Of a stretch of DNA of 64,000 nt, positions 1 to 9,926 are shown piece by piece; positions within the stretch are counted from its first letter, which is position 1, and each line of letters opens with the position of its first letter. The notes under the pieces are model-generated. The model was given only the letters and a program-made list of their open reading frames with translations, ran no database searches and was not told the DNA's origin. The translations under genes were made by a program, and so were the position numbers. Source of the DNA: G965215145 sp965215145 (GTDB lineage Bacteria; Bacteroidota; Rhodothermia; Rhodothermales; JANQRZ01); the NCBI GenBank assembly GCA_965215145.1, contig OZ244038.1, positions 930,001 to 994,000 of the forward strand, written 5' to 3'.

Positions 1-171
1 CCTTGTGCCTGCCCCTCGCACATCATCCTCCGGCCCGTCGAGGTCGGCCCTCGTTCCGCGCCCCAGCCGATTGCTTGTGGGGGCGTGTCGCAATTTGTGG
101 GGGAGTATCGCAATACGTCGCCACTCGCCCAGAGGACGAGGTGCGAGTCCGGAACGGTGCTCAGCGTCGTG

Positions 172-213
172 ACAAAAGCGAGCGGGGACCCAGCGCGCTG
201 CCGGGCCCCCGCT
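172..213 (-). terminator. Intrinsic terminator of the sigma factor gene
   Basis: Read on the minus strand, a hairpin with arms AGCGGGG and CCCCGCT (181-187 and 207-213) is followed by CGCTTTTGTC. It begins about 24 bases beyond the stop codon of the sigma-factor gene, where a factor-independent terminator would be expected. Confidence 0.6.
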
Positions 214-236
214 GTGGGTTTCGCCTACGTCGGGCG

Positions 237-1112
237 TCAGGAGAGGTGGACGCGCATCTCCTGCTTGACGGCGCTGCGGCGGAGCTTGCGGAGGGCGCGC
301 TCCTTGATCTGTCGGACCCGCTCCCGCGTCAGCCCGACGCGCTCGCCGATGTCGCCGAGGGTCATGGGGTGCTCGCGGCCGATGCCGAAGTAGAGCCGGG
401 TGATCTCGGCCTCGCGCGGGTTCAGCGTGGCGAGGGCGCGCTCGACGTCGATGTTGATGCTCTCGGCCGTGACGTGGTCGTCGGGCAGGGCGAGGTCCTC
501 GTCGGGCGTGACGTCGAGGAGGCTCTGGTCGGAGTCGTCGGAGAAGGGGGCGTCGAAGGAGATCGAGCGGCGGCCGTGGCGGAAGCCCTCCTCCACCTTG
601 TCGACGGTGAGGTCGAGCTCGCCAGCGATCTCCTCGGGGAGCGGCCGGCGGCCGTGCTCCTGCGCGAGCCGGTCCCCGGCCTTGCGCATCTTCGAGAGCG
701 TGCCGATCCGGTTCTGCGGGAGGCGCACGGTGCGGGCCTGGTCAGAGAGCGCCTTCAGGATGGACTGCCGGATCCACCAGACGGCGTAGGAGATGAACTT
801 GAACCCGCGCGTCTCGTCGAAGCGGCGGGCGGCCTTGATGAGGCCGTAGTTCCCCTCGCTAATGAGGTCGGGGAGGGTGAGGCCCTGGCCCTGGTACTTC
901 TTCGCCACCGATACGACGAAGCGGAGGTTGGCCCGGACGAGTTGGTGGAGCGCCTCCTGGTCCCCCTGCTTGATCCGCTGGGCGAGGTCCACCTCCTGGT
1001 CCGGCGTGAGCAGCTCGACGCGCGCGATCTCCTCCAGGTACTGGTCCAGCATCCGCTGCTGACGGGGGACGAACATAGGGCTCTCGGGGTAGGGGTGGGG
1101 GGTCAACGACAT
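237..1112 (-). CDS. rpoD: RNA polymerase sigma-70 factor, primary type (RpoD/SigA-like)
   Basis: This 291-residue protein directs RNA polymerase to promoters. It shows sigma region 1.2 (LDQYLEEIARVELLT), region 2 with NLRFVVSVAKKYQ, DLISEGNYGLIKAARRFD and the -10-recognition stretch FKFISYAVWWIRQSI, region 3, and a region 4 helix-turn-helix ending GLTRERVRQIKERALRKLR. Region 1.1 is absent, as in the short housekeeping sigma factors of Bacteroidota (about 287 residues). ATG at 1112 gives 12 extra residues; ATG at 1076 (MFVPRQQRML) fits the family N-terminus better. It could be a second group-2 factor rather than the housekeeping one; only a genome-wide count would decide. The gene is monocistronic, with its own terminator. 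Confidence 0.85.
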   Translation of the reverse strand: MSLTPHPYPESPMFVPRQQRMLDQYLEEIARVELLTPDQEVDLAQRIKQGDQEALHQLVRANLRFVVSVAKKYQGQGLTLPDLISEGNYGLIKAARRFDETRGFKFISYAVWWIRQSILKALSDQARTVRLPQNRIGTLSKMRKAGDRLAQEHGRRPLPEEIAGELDLTVDKVEEGFRHGRRSISFDAPFSDDSDQSLLDVTPDEDLALPDDHVTAESINIDVERALATLNPREAEITRLYFGIGREHPMTLGDIGERVGLTRERVRQIKERALRKLRRSAVKQEMRVHLS

Positions 1113-1268
1113 CGGCCCCCATCTCTAACCGAAGGGGCGCGATCCGGTCTCAGAAGCGCAAGGGGCCCCTCCGGTTCCGCCAGCCCCGACTATCCGCCCC
1201 TCCTTCACCGTCAGGACACGCCGGAAGCGACGGCACCCAGCGCCGGAGGTGCCGGCGCCGGGCGCGTG

Positions 1269-1358
1269 CGGAGAGGGAGGGATTCGAACCCTCGATACGG
1301 TTTTACGCCGCATACTCCCTTAGCAGGGGAGCGCCTTCAGCCACTCGGCCACCTCTCC
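1269..1358 (-). tRNA. tRNA-Ser(GCU)
   Basis: The minus-strand sequence folds as a class II tRNA. The acceptor arms are GGAGAGG and CCTCTCC with discriminator G. The anticodon loop contains GCT, the variable arm is long, and the T arm carries GGTTCGAATCC. Length is 90 nt without an encoded CCA. It reads AGC/AGU serine codons. Confidence 0.93.
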
Positions 1359-1459
1359 AGGAACCGCTCGGCGGGGCGCGAAATATAGCCCGCCTCCTGC
1401 TGGCCTCTCAACCCCGCACCGAAATTTGACCCGTGGCCGCGGCGGCGTTATCCTTTTGC

Positions 1460-1654
1460 ATGGACCGTTTCCACCCCGCTCTCTGGCCCGGCCGCCGCCG
1501 CTCGATCGTCCTGCTCGTAGCGTGCGTCGGGGCGATGCTGTTCTTCGTCGTGACGGCCGAGACCACACAGGACCGCTACCAAGCGTTGTTCGTGGTGCTC
1601 CTCGGCCTCTTCGGGCTGAACCGGCACCTCGCCATCCGCCGCCGGAACCCGTAG
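1460..1654 (+). CDS. Small single-pass membrane protein, unknown function
   Basis: A 64-residue protein beginning MDRFHPALWPGRRR. One or two hydrophobic segments follow (SIVLLVACVGAMLFFVV and YQALFVVLLGLFGL), and it ends in a basic tail (NRHLAIRRRNP). The architecture suggests a small inner-membrane protein. No family is recognised. A GTG nine codons upstream keeps the frame open, but the ATG start puts the charged N-terminus directly before the membrane segment. It is short and isolated, so its reality rests on composition alone. Confidence 0.5.
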   Translation: MDRFHPALWPGRRRSIVLLVACVGAMLFFVVTAETTQDRYQALFVVLLGLFGLNRHLAIRRRNP

Positions 1655-1686
1655 GGACAACGACGGGCTGCTGGGTCCATGAACGG

Positions 1687-1714
1687 GTAGGGGCGCCGCG
1701 CGCCGCGCCCCTAC
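1687..1714. repeat. Dispersed 28-bp palindromic repeat, copy 1
   Basis: Outer arms GTAGGGGCG and CGCCCCTAC flank a GC-only core. It lies in the 230-bp gap before the T9SS protein gene. It belongs to the same family as the copies at 3881, 5546, 18488, 18534, 20161 and 58238. Confidence 0.75.
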
Positions 1715-1883
1715 GGGTTTGCGGTACGTGGAGGTCAGGGCTCCGCCGGCGGCGCCGGGGTCTCGATGGCCTCCGCCGGGTGGCTTGGCGGGGCTCGGTG
1801 CGCCCCGGTGTGTCTGGTTCTTGTTGCTTCCCGAACCGTCTTTGCGTATCGTACTGTTAGCCGCAGACTAGACCCCTCCGCTC

Positions 1884-2927
1884 ATGACGTGTCGCTTGCT
1901 CGCTGCTGCGCTAGTTGCCTTCTTTGGCGCACCTGCCCTCGCCCAGAACTCCATCTCATCCCCCGAACCGGCTCTCTCGGGAGGCTCCGCCCCCCTCGCC
2001 GCTCCGACGGGGCCGTCCGAACCGGGTGTTGACACCCTCACCCTCGGTTATCAGAACGGGGCAGCGCGAATCGCCGCGCTTTCGGCGTCCCCGACCACCC
2101 CCGACTTCTACTCCGTCCGCTTCACGAACCGTACCCTCGGTGGGGAGGGCGCGGCGGTGCGGCTGGTGGAGGTCTTCACCGCCATCAGCGGGGGCGGGAC
2201 CAACATCTCCGGCTCTGGCACGCTTCGCGTTGGGGTTTACGGCGTGCGATCACTGGACCCGCCAGCCAACACGCTCCTCGTCCCGGACTCCTCGATGGAG
2301 CTCGCTACCGTGGACCTCAGCCTCGAGGAGGCCCGTGCCGACGCCGCCGACGGCGACCTCAACGTGGACTTCAGCGGGATGAGCCCCCTCGTGCCGTACA
2401 ACGACGACGGCGACTACCGGAAAGACTTTATCGTGACCTTCCGCCTCGCCGAGGGCTCCGACGACAGGTTCGTGGGCTTCCTCGTTGGCCCCGGCTGCGA
2501 TGTCGTCCTCGCGTTCTGCCCCGGCGAACCCACCTACTTCCCAGCGCGAACGCGCTTCTTCCGTCAGGGGACGTGGTATCACTGGTATCGCTGGGCGAAC
2601 CAGCTCACGGGCGTCGTCCTCGCCCTCAGGACCTCCTCGGAGGAGGAGCCGCTCGGGGTGAGCCAGGTCGTCCGGCTCGGTGCGGCCTACCCCAACCCGA
2701 GCGCCGTGGGGTCCTACGTGGATTACCGCCTCAGCCAGGCGCAGGAGGTGGACCTCGCGCTGTTCGACGTCCTCGGCCGACGCGTCCGCACGCTCGCCTC
2801 CGGCGCCGTCGCCGCGGGCGAGCACACGGCGTTCATCCCGGCCGCGGGGCTCCCACCGGGGCCGTACGTCGTCCGTCTCGTCGCCGAGGGGCAAGCCACG
2901 GCGCGCACGCTCACCATCGCGCGTTGA
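1884..2927 (+). CDS. Secreted protein with T9SS (Por) C-terminal sorting domain
   Basis: A 347-residue exported protein. Residues 1-20 are a signal peptide ending ALVAFFGAPALAQ. The middle, about residues 45-255, is a beta-rich region of no recognised family with a GCDVVLAFC segment. The C-terminal 75 residues form a type A sorting domain: AAYPNPSAVGSYVDYRL, then VDLALFDVLGRRVRTL, then the closing PPGPYVVRLVAEG. Such domains route proteins across the outer membrane through the type IX secretion system and are removed on export. The gene stands alone, convergent with atpG. The ligand or role is unknown. Confidence 0.75.
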   Translation: MTCRLLAAALVAFFGAPALAQNSISSPEPALSGGSAPLAAPTGPSEPGVDTLTLGYQNGAARIAALSASPTTPDFYSVRFTNRTLGGEGAAVRLVEVFTAISGGGTNISGSGTLRVGVYGVRSLDPPANTLLVPDSSMELATVDLSLEEARADAADGDLNVDFSGMSPLVPYNDDGDYRKDFIVTFRLAEGSDDRFVGFLVGPGCDVVLAFCPGEPTYFPARTRFFRQGTWYHWYRWANQLTGVVLALRTSSEEEPLGVSQVVRLGAAYPNPSAVGSYVDYRLSQAQEVDLALFDVLGRRVRTLASGAVAAGEHTAFIPAAGLPPGPYVVRLVAEGQATARTLTIAR

Positions 2928-2939
2928 GCTCTCCGGGGC

Positions 2940-3866
2940 TCAGCCAGCGGCGAGGGCGTCGGCGCCGCTGGAGATCTCGATGATCTCCGTCGTGATCGCC
3001 GCCTGCCGGGCGCGGTTGTAGGTGAGGCGCAGCTCCTTCAGGAGCTCGCCCGCGTTCGTCGTCGCGTTGTCCATCGCCACCATCCGCGCGCCCTGCTCGG
3101 CGGCGTTGCTCTCAAGCAGCACCCGAAGCATCTGGTAGGTGAGGTACTGCGGCACGAGGCGGTCGAGGATGGCGTCGGCGCTCGGCTCGAAGAGGTAGTC
3201 CGTGCCCTCCGTCGTCCGGTCCTCGTCCGTCAGGTGGAAGCTCTCCTCGGCCTCCATCACCGGCGTCGCGAAGGCGTCCTGCGGGATGGGCAGGAACGGC
3301 TCGACGATCCGGTTCTGCGTGATCGTGTTCTTGAACTCGTTGTAGACGACGGCGACCTCGTCCCACTCCCCCGCCTCGAACCCCTCGACGATCCGGTCCG
3401 TCAGCTCGACGGCGCGCTGGGAGGAGAGGTCGTTGAAGATCCCCCGGTAGTCGCCGACGAGGTCGAAGCCACGGTTGGAGAAGTAATCGTGCCCCTTCCG
3501 CCCAACGGCCATCACCTTCAGCCGCCCGTCCCGGCGGTAGTCGGTGTACTGCTCGGCGAGGGCGACTTCGGCGGCCTTGAGGATGTTGGTGTTGAAGGCG
3601 CCGGCGAGCCCGCGGTCGCTCGTCACCACGACGACGAGGACGGTCTCGACGGGGCGCGGGTGGAAGAGCGGGTGGCTCTCGGGGTTGACGCGCTCGCGGA
3701 GGTGGCTGACCATCTCGCGGATGGTGAAGGCGTAGGGGCGCGTCTGGAAGATCCGCTCCTGCGCCTTGCGCAGCTTCGCCGCCGCCACCATCTTCATGGC
3801 GCGCGTGATCTGCTGCGTGTTCTTGACCGACGCGATGCGCGTGCGGATGTCGCGGAGAGAAGCCAT
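2940..3866 (-). CDS. atpG: ATP synthase gamma subunit
   Basis: A 308-residue central-stalk subunit of F1. The N-terminal coiled-coil motif MASLRDIRTRIASVKNTQQI and MKMVAAAKLRKAQ is followed by TSDRGLAGAFN, and the C-terminus has the matching helix (MVAMDNATTNAGELL, LTYNRARQAAITTEI). Rotation of this shaft couples proton flow to ATP synthesis at the alpha3-beta3 head. It is the last gene of the atp cluster. A palindromic repeat occupies the 50-bp gap to atpA. No beta or epsilon gene follows. Confidence 0.97.
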   Translation of the reverse strand: MASLRDIRTRIASVKNTQQITRAMKMVAAAKLRKAQERIFQTRPYAFTIREMVSHLRERVNPESHPLFHPRPVETVLVVVVTSDRGLAGAFNTNILKAAEVALAEQYTDYRRDGRLKVMAVGRKGHDYFSNRGFDLVGDYRGIFNDLSSQRAVELTDRIVEGFEAGEWDEVAVVYNEFKNTITQNRIVEPFLPIPQDAFATPVMEAEESFHLTDEDRTTEGTDYLFEPSADAILDRLVPQYLTYQMLRVLLESNAAEQGARMVAMDNATTNAGELLKELRLTYNRARQAAITTEIIEISSGADALAAG

Positions 3867-3880
3867 CTAGAGAGACGCTG

Positions 3881-3908
3881 GTAGGGGCGTGATTAATCAC
3901 GCCCCTAC
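3881..3908. repeat. Dispersed 28-bp palindromic repeat, copy 2 (atpA-atpG gap)
   Basis: Perfect palindrome with arms GTAGGGGCG and CGCCCCTAC and core TGATTAATCA. It is identical, base for base, to the copy inside uvrA at 58238. In a transcript it would form a strong hairpin between atpA and atpG. Confidence 0.9.
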
Positions 3909-3916
3909 GGGTTCGC

Positions 3917-5524
<1,608 letters not shown>

Positions 5525-5545
5525 AGCAGAGGGGTTCTGTCGTGG

Positions 5546-5573
5546 GTAGGGGCGACCGGCCGGTTGCCCCTAC
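5546..5573. repeat. Dispersed 28-bp palindromic repeat, copy 3 (atpH-atpA gap)
   Basis: Arms GTAGGGGCG and TGCCCCTAC (one G-T difference) around core ACCGGCCGGT. It occupies nearly all of the 58-bp intergenic gap. Confidence 0.85.
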
Positions 5574-5582
5574 GGAGGTTGT

Positions 5583-6137
5583 TTAGTTGCTCATGTAGGC
5601 CCGCTCGGCGAGCTGCTCGCGGAGCGAGGCGAGCTGGTGGCGGACGCTGCCGTCGTAGACCCGGTCGCCGATGCGGACGACGACGCCGCCGATCAGCGCG
5701 GGCTCGACCTCGATCCGCATCCGGACCTTCTGGCCCGTCCGGCCTTCGAGCGCGCGGCGGAGCTCGTCGGCCTCGTCCGGTCCGAGCGGCATCGCCGTGC
5801 GGACGCGGGCCTCGACCACGCCGAGCCGCTCGTCGCGGAGCTCGCCGTAGGCGCGGATCACCGAGGGCAGGATCTCCTCGCGGCCCTTCTCGATCAGAAG
5901 CTGCATCAGCCGCCCGACGAGCGGGTCCACCCTGTCCTCGAAGAGCCGGCCGACGATGGCCTGCTTCTTCTCGGTCGAGACGATGGGGCTGGCGAAGAGC
6001 CGCTCGAGCTCGCGCGACCCCTCGAAGCTGTCCTCGACGACCCGCACGTCGTCGTCCACGCGCTCGACCTTGTCCTGCGCCTCGGCCTCCTGGTAGAGGG
6101 CGAGGGCGTAGCGGCGGGCAACCGTGGCGTCGCTCAT
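5583..6137 (-). CDS. atpH: ATP synthase delta subunit
   Basis: A 184-residue peripheral-stalk subunit that fixes F1 to the b dimer. It begins MSDATVARRYALALYQEA, typical of delta/OSCP, and carries a C-terminal segment ALIGGVVVRIGDRVYDGSVRHQL, which is the family's most conserved part. Length is normal. It sits between atpF and atpA in the usual order. Confidence 0.94.
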   Translation of the reverse strand: MSDATVARRYALALYQEAEAQDKVERVDDDVRVVEDSFEGSRELERLFASPIVSTEKKQAIVGRLFEDRVDPLVGRLMQLLIEKGREEILPSVIRAYGELRDERLGVVEARVRTAMPLGPDEADELRRALEGRTGQKVRMRIEVEPALIGGVVVRIGDRVYDGSVRHQLASLREQLAERAYMSN

Positions 6138-6140
6138 GGG

Positions 6141-6208
6141 AGAGTCGTGAGTTGTGAGTCGTGGGTCCTGAGTCTGTCACTCACAACTCAAAACCCACAA
6201 CTCAGAAC
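6141..6208. repeat. Imperfect inverted repeat in the atpF-atpH gap
   Basis: The gap is filled by TGAGTTGTGAGT-like words on the left and the complementary ACTCACAACTC and ACCCACAACTCA words on the right. Together they form a long imperfect hairpin. The sequence is much less GC-rich than its surroundings and unrelated to the GTAGGGGCG family. Confidence 0.6.
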
Positions 6209-6714
6209 TAGTTCTTAGGGAGGTCGGCGATGAAGCCCTCGACGAGGCGCCGCTGGCGCTGGGCGTCGAGGTTCTCGTGGAGGATCTTCTCGGCGGCCTG
6301 CACGGCGAGGTCGGCGACCTCGGTGCGGAGCTCGGCCTTGATCTGGTCCTTCTCGCGGGCCATCTCGGCCTGGAACTGCTCGCGCATCTGGGCCACCTGC
6401 TGGCGCTCCTTCTCGACGGCCTCGGTGCGGGCCGCGTCGGCGGCGTCACGGGCCTCGCGGAGGATACGCTGCGCCTCGGCCTCCGCCTCGCGGCGGGCGC
6501 GCTCGTTGTCGGCCTGCATCTGGCGGGCCTCCTCCAGCGCCGCCTCGGCGCGGTTGATCGACTCCTCGATGGTCCGCTCGCGGTCGTCGAGCGCGCTGGT
6601 CATCGGCCCCCACGCGAACTTGCCCAGGACGACGAGCAGGACGGTGAAGATGACGAGGGTCCAGAAGATCAGCCCGGCGTGCGGCGAGAGCAGATCGGCA
6701 GCGAGGAGCAGCAT
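6208..6714 (-). CDS. atpF: ATP synthase b subunit
   Basis: A 168-residue stator subunit. One N-terminal membrane helix (LIFWTLVIFTVLLVVLGKFA) is followed by a long charged coiled coil (DDRERTIEESINRAEAALEE onward) that dimerises and binds delta. ATG at 6714 (MLLLAADLLS) is chosen over an upstream in-frame ATG at 6765, because the 17 extra residues would be encoded by an intergenic hairpin repeat. Confidence 0.93.
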   Translation of the reverse strand: MLLLAADLLSPHAGLIFWTLVIFTVLLVVLGKFAWGPMTSALDDRERTIEESINRAEAALEEARQMQADNERARREAEAEAQRILREARDAADAARTEAVEKERQQVAQMREQFQAEMAREKDQIKAELRTEVADLAVQAAEKILHENLDAQRQRRLVEGFIADLPKN

Positions 6715-6717
6715 GGG

Positions 6718-6792
6718 AGATAGGGGATGGGATATGGGGAATGGGGAGGAGACGGGAGGCCCCATCCCCTACATCCCATTTCCCATCTCCAG
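6718..6792. repeat. Imperfect inverted repeat in the atpE-atpF gap
   Basis: The left half contains GGGATGGGATATGGGGAATGG; the right half contains CCCCATCCCCTACATCCCAT then TTCCCATCTCC. The two halves are reverse-complementary over about 30 bases, giving a long hairpin. It is a third hairpin type inside the same operon. Confidence 0.6.
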
Positions 6793-6795
6793 CCG

Positions 6796-7023
6796 TTATG
6801 ACGTGGCGAGGAGGATGCAGATGACGAGGCCGAAGAGGGCCACGCCCTCGATGAGCGCCGCCGCGATGATCATCGTCGTCCGGATGTCGCCGCTGGCCTC
6901 GGGCTGACGGGCCGAGCCCTCGAGGGCGCTGGCGGCGAGGCGGCCGATGCCGAGGCCGGCACCGAGGGCGACGAGGCCGGCACCGATGCCGGCGGCGAGG
7001 TAACCGAGAGCTACCGATTCCAT
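6796..7023 (-). CDS. atpE: ATP synthase c subunit (proteolipid)
   Basis: A 75-residue hairpin of two membrane helices (AAGIGAGLVALGAGLGIG and MIIAAALIEGVALFGLVICI) joined by a polar loop RQPEASGD. Ion-binding Glu59 lies in ALIEGVALF. The following glycine, instead of Ser/Thr, and the lack of a Gln in helix 1 argue for protons rather than sodium as the coupling ion. It forms the rotor ring. Confidence 0.96.
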   Translation of the reverse strand: MESVALGYLAAGIGAGLVALGAGLGIGRLAASALEGSARQPEASGDIRTTMIIAAALIEGVALFGLVICILLATS

Positions 7024-7150
7024 GTCGTTGGGGGGTGTGGAGTGGGTGATGAGGTGGTGCTGAAGTTGACGAGCGCAGCACCCGCCGGGTGTTGAAGCTT
7101 AGGGAAGACGCCGTGGAAGGGCGGCGAAGGGCGCGGCAGCACCGGAACGG

Positions 7151-8455
7151 CTAACCGTTCATCGCCATCGCCGCCTCGGTGCCGACCGTCTTCTCCTCCT
7201 CGTAGTAGACGCCGTTGCCAGCGACGACGGGGGCGGCGGACTGGATGGCCCGCTCGTGCGGCGTCTGGTCGCCGTGGTCCTCGTGACCGTGGTGCTCGTG
7301 CTCGGCCACCGCCATCCCGATGAACAGCGCACTCAGGATGGTGAAGACGTAGGCCTGGATGAACGCGATCAGGAGCTCGAGGATGTAGACGAACGTCGCC
7401 ATCGCGACGCTCACCGGGGCCGTTCCCCAGCCGGCCGCGGCGCCGAAGATCTGGGTGAACGTGAAGATGAGCCCGATCAGGCTGAGGATGATGAGGTGCC
7501 CCGCCGTCATGTTGGCGAAGAGCCGGATGGCGAGGGCGAAGGGCTTGGTAAAGATGCCCAGGATCTCCACGGGCACCATGATGATCTTCACCAGCGGCGG
7601 CACGCCCGGCGGGTTGAAGATGTGCGCCCAGTAGTCCTTCGACCCGTTGATCTGCGTAATCACGAACGTGAACGTGGCGAGCACGGCCGTGACGGCGATG
7701 TTGCTCGTGATGGTGGCGCTGTAGGGGAGCAGCCCGAGGAGGTTGGAGAAGAAGATGAAGAAGAACGCCGTGAGCAGGTACGGCATGAACTTCGGGTACT
7801 TGTCCCCCATCGTCGGCTTGGCGATCTCCTCGCGGACGTAGAGCACGAGGACCTCCATCGCGTTCATCTTCCGGCCCTGCGGCGCCGTCTCGCGCCCGAC
7901 GCCCCGGCGGTACTTCGCCCCGAGGGGGAGGAAGAGCAGCAGCAGGATCAGCGCCGAGACGAAGAGGAAGACGGTGTGGCGCGTGAACGAGAGGTCCGCG
8001 ATCACCTCGCCTTCGGTGCGGACGACACCGGTGTAGAGGGGGTCGGCGACGTAGCCGGCCGCCGCCTCGTCGCCCGCGTGGGCCTCGGCCGGGTGGCCCC
8101 CGATGGTGGTGTGGACCTCATCCCCGACAAACTCCTGCCCGCTCTCCTCGGGGAGCTCGCCGAGGACGGTGCCGGGCTCCTCCGCGTAGGGGATGGCTTC
8201 GGCGGCGTAGAGGCCGGAGGCGACGGCCTTCTTCGTCGAGCCGAACACGTCGAGGCCGAGGCCGCCGTCGGCGTCGCGGACGAGGAAGACGCGTGGCAGC
8301 TCGATCTTCCCGAAGGGGAGGAAGTCGAGGTAGAACCCGTCGGAGCTGTGGCCGAGGGCGTCGAGCTCCTCGCCTTCGCCGGCCGCGAGCGCGGGTGCGG
8401 GCAGCGCAACCGCGAGAGTCGTCAGGGCGAGCAGCAGGGCCGGGAGAGACCGCAT
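7151..8455 (-). CDS. atpB: ATP synthase a subunit with long N-terminal extension
   Basis: A 434-residue stator channel subunit. Residues 1-24 look like a signal peptide (LLLALTTLAVALPAPALAA). An acidic soluble extension follows up to about residue 160, and then the membrane domain. The essential arginine is in FALAIRLFANMTAGHLI, and the C-terminal helix has LLIAFIQAYVFTILSALFIG. Extended a subunits of this kind occur in Bacteroidota; Escherichia coli AtpB is about 270 residues. The stop codon precedes a 127-bp gap to atpE. Confidence 0.95.
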   Translation of the reverse strand: MRSLPALLLALTTLAVALPAPALAAGEGEELDALGHSSDGFYLDFLPFGKIELPRVFLVRDADGGLGLDVFGSTKKAVASGLYAAEAIPYAEEPGTVLGELPEESGQEFVGDEVHTTIGGHPAEAHAGDEAAAGYVADPLYTGVVRTEGEVIADLSFTRHTVFLFVSALILLLLFLPLGAKYRRGVGRETAPQGRKMNAMEVLVLYVREEIAKPTMGDKYPKFMPYLLTAFFFIFFSNLLGLLPYSATITSNIAVTAVLATFTFVITQINGSKDYWAHIFNPPGVPPLVKIIMVPVEILGIFTKPFALAIRLFANMTAGHLIILSLIGLIFTFTQIFGAAAGWGTAPVSVAMATFVYILELLIAFIQAYVFTILSALFIGMAVAEHEHHGHEDHGDQTPHERAIQSAAPVVAGNGVYYEEEKTVGTEAAMAMNG

Positions 8456-8459
8456 CCGT

Positions 8460-8765
8460 TTAGGGCTGGGGGCGCGGCCGGGCCGCGCGGCGCTGAATGA
8501 GGGTGATGTCCGCCGCCGTCCCCACCGCCATCGCGGCGAGGAACCCGCCGGTGAGCGCGAGCCGGTCCGGCTCGGCCGCCACCACGATCAGCGCGAAGAC
8601 GGCCGCGAACAGGAGGAGGCGGGCCGCCATCCCCCCGAGGACGATGCGGAGGAAGGCGGACTGGCGGCGGTCCCGGCCCAGCCGGTAGAGGGCGTAGGCC
8701 GCGGCCGCATTGGCTCCGCCGAGCGCGAGGCCGAGCAACAGACTCGGCAGCGGATCGGTGAGCAC
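8460..8765 (-). CDS. Small membrane protein of the ATP synthase cluster (AtpI/AtpR-like position)
   Basis: A 101-residue protein with about three to four predicted membrane segments (LPSLLLGLALGGANAAAAYAL, ARLLLFAAVFALIVVAA, LALTGGFLAAMAVGTAADI) and a basic C-terminus. It ends 5 bp before atpB, so it is co-transcribed with it. The position matches accessory I/R subunits that assist c-ring assembly. The sequence itself is not diagnostic, so the role is inferred from context. Confidence 0.7.
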   Translation of the reverse strand: MLTDPLPSLLLGLALGGANAAAAYALYRLGRDRRQSAFLRIVLGGMAARLLLFAAVFALIVVAAEPDRLALTGGFLAAMAVGTAADITLIQRRAARPRPQP

Positions 8766-8924
8766 GGGGCGGGAAGAAGCGGGCGAAGGAACGGGCCGGC
8801 CGAAGCGGGCTCCGGCAACACGGCGGCGAAATTATCCTGCCAGCTGTTTAGGCCACCGCAAGGGCGGGTGAATTCCGGTAGAACAGGCGCCGCGCGCCGT
8901 CCTCGCCGGAGGCCGGACCAGCCG

Positions 8925-9326
8925 TCATTTGCCGTTCCCCTCGCGCCGGCGGCGCGACGCCGCGTTGGCCGCGTTCGAGAGCCGGACGAGCAGGGTGATC
9001 ACGGCCGTCATCCCGAGCACGGCTCCGACGATCAGCCCCCACGGTCGCGTCCCGAGCCACCCGTCCATGAGGTAGCCGACGCCGACGAAGAACGCCATCG
9101 AGGCCGCGGACTGGAGGCCGAGGCTGAGGTACGGACCAGCCTCGACCATGTCCGCCCCCCACGTCCCGAGCGTGCTGCGGGAGGGCTTCCGCGCCGCCGG
9201 CTCGCGGGGAGCGTCCGTCGGTCGGGCCGGCTTGCCCCAGTCCGCGCGCTTCCAGGCGTCGCGGTCCCAGGCGTCGTCGGCCCAGGCGTCGTCCGGCTGG
9301 CCGGCGCGGTCGGGGGGCTCGGGCAT
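8925..9326 (-). CDS. AtpZ-type F0F1 ATP synthase accessory membrane protein
   Basis: A 133-residue protein. The first 45 residues are hydrophilic and Trp/Asp-rich (DDAWADDAWDRDAWKRADWG). Two membrane helices follow: YLSLGLQSAASMAFFVGVGY, then the motif LMDGWLGTRPWGLIVGAVLGM, then a basic tail. The G-Y-hhh-D-x-W-hhhh-PWG pattern is the hallmark of the ATPase_gene1/AtpZ family found at the head of atp operons. It is proposed to work with AtpI in assembly or Mg2+ handling. Confidence 0.8.
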   Translation of the reverse strand: MPEPPDRAGQPDDAWADDAWDRDAWKRADWGKPARPTDAPREPAARKPSRSTLGTWGADMVEAGPYLSLGLQSAASMAFFVGVGYLMDGWLGTRPWGLIVGAVLGMTAVITLLVRLSNAANAASRRRREGNGK

Positions 9327-9341
9327 GGGCGGGTGAGGCTG

Positions 9342-9872
9342 CTAGGCGCTCGCCTTCGAGCGCTCTGCCTTCTCAGCGGGCACGCCGGGCAGCTGGCCGA
9401 GGCCGCCGTCGGAGCCGACGATGCCGGCGCCGCGCGAGCGCTTCGAGCCGGCGTCCTCGGTGGAGGCGGGCTTCGAGGGGAGCGCGCCGCTCATGTCGCA
9501 GGTGCCGCTGAACCGGGCGCCCTCCTCGATCACGAGCTTCTTCGTGTGGATGTTGCCGTTGATCTGCGCCGTGCCCTTGAGCACGAGGCGGTCCGTCACG
9601 ACGACCTCGCCCTCGACGCGGCCGGCGATGTCGGCGTGGGTGGAGCGGACCTCGCCGTTGACGAAGCCCTCGGGCGTCACGACCGTCTTGCCCTCGACGT
9701 CCACGTTGCCGCGGACCTCGCCGGCGACGCGGACGTCGCTCTTGGCCTGGAGCCCGCCCTCGATGACGGTCCCCTGCCCGATGATGTTGACCTGTCCGGG
9801 GGGCGCCGAGGCGCCGCCGCTACGCTGCTTTGCCATGCCTGAGTCCTTGCTGTCGTTGTTGAAGAGGGCCAT
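9342..9872 (-). CDS. Bactofilin (polymer-forming cytoskeletal protein)
   Basis: A 176-residue bactofilin. The central region, about 28-125, is a right-handed beta-helix made of short hydrophobic strands (NIIGQGTVIEGGLQAKSDV, VRGNVDVEGKTVVTPEGF, RVEGEVVVTDRLVLKGTAQI), with low-complexity tails on both sides. Bactofilins polymerise without nucleotide at the membrane and commonly recruit a cell-wall M23 peptidase. The M23 gene directly upstream fits that pairing. It lies 15 bp before the AtpZ gene. Confidence 0.9.
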   Translation of the reverse strand: MALFNNDSKDSGMAKQRSGGASAPPGQVNIIGQGTVIEGGLQAKSDVRVAGEVRGNVDVEGKTVVTPEGFVNGEVRSTHADIAGRVEGEVVVTDRLVLKGTAQINGNIHTKKLVIEEGARFSGTCDMSGALPSKPASTEDAGSKRSRGAGIVGSDGGLGQLPGVPAEKAERSKASA

Positions 9873-9926
9873 GGGTGGTGGGTGCTGGTGGAACGGGGGC
9901 CGCCAGAGGCGGCCCCGAGGAGGGGC

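Noticed and set aside
8868..9842. Plus-strand 324-residue open frame
   Set aside because: Antisense shadow of the AtpZ and bactofilin genes, with Arg/Gly/Val-rich composition and no conserved motif.
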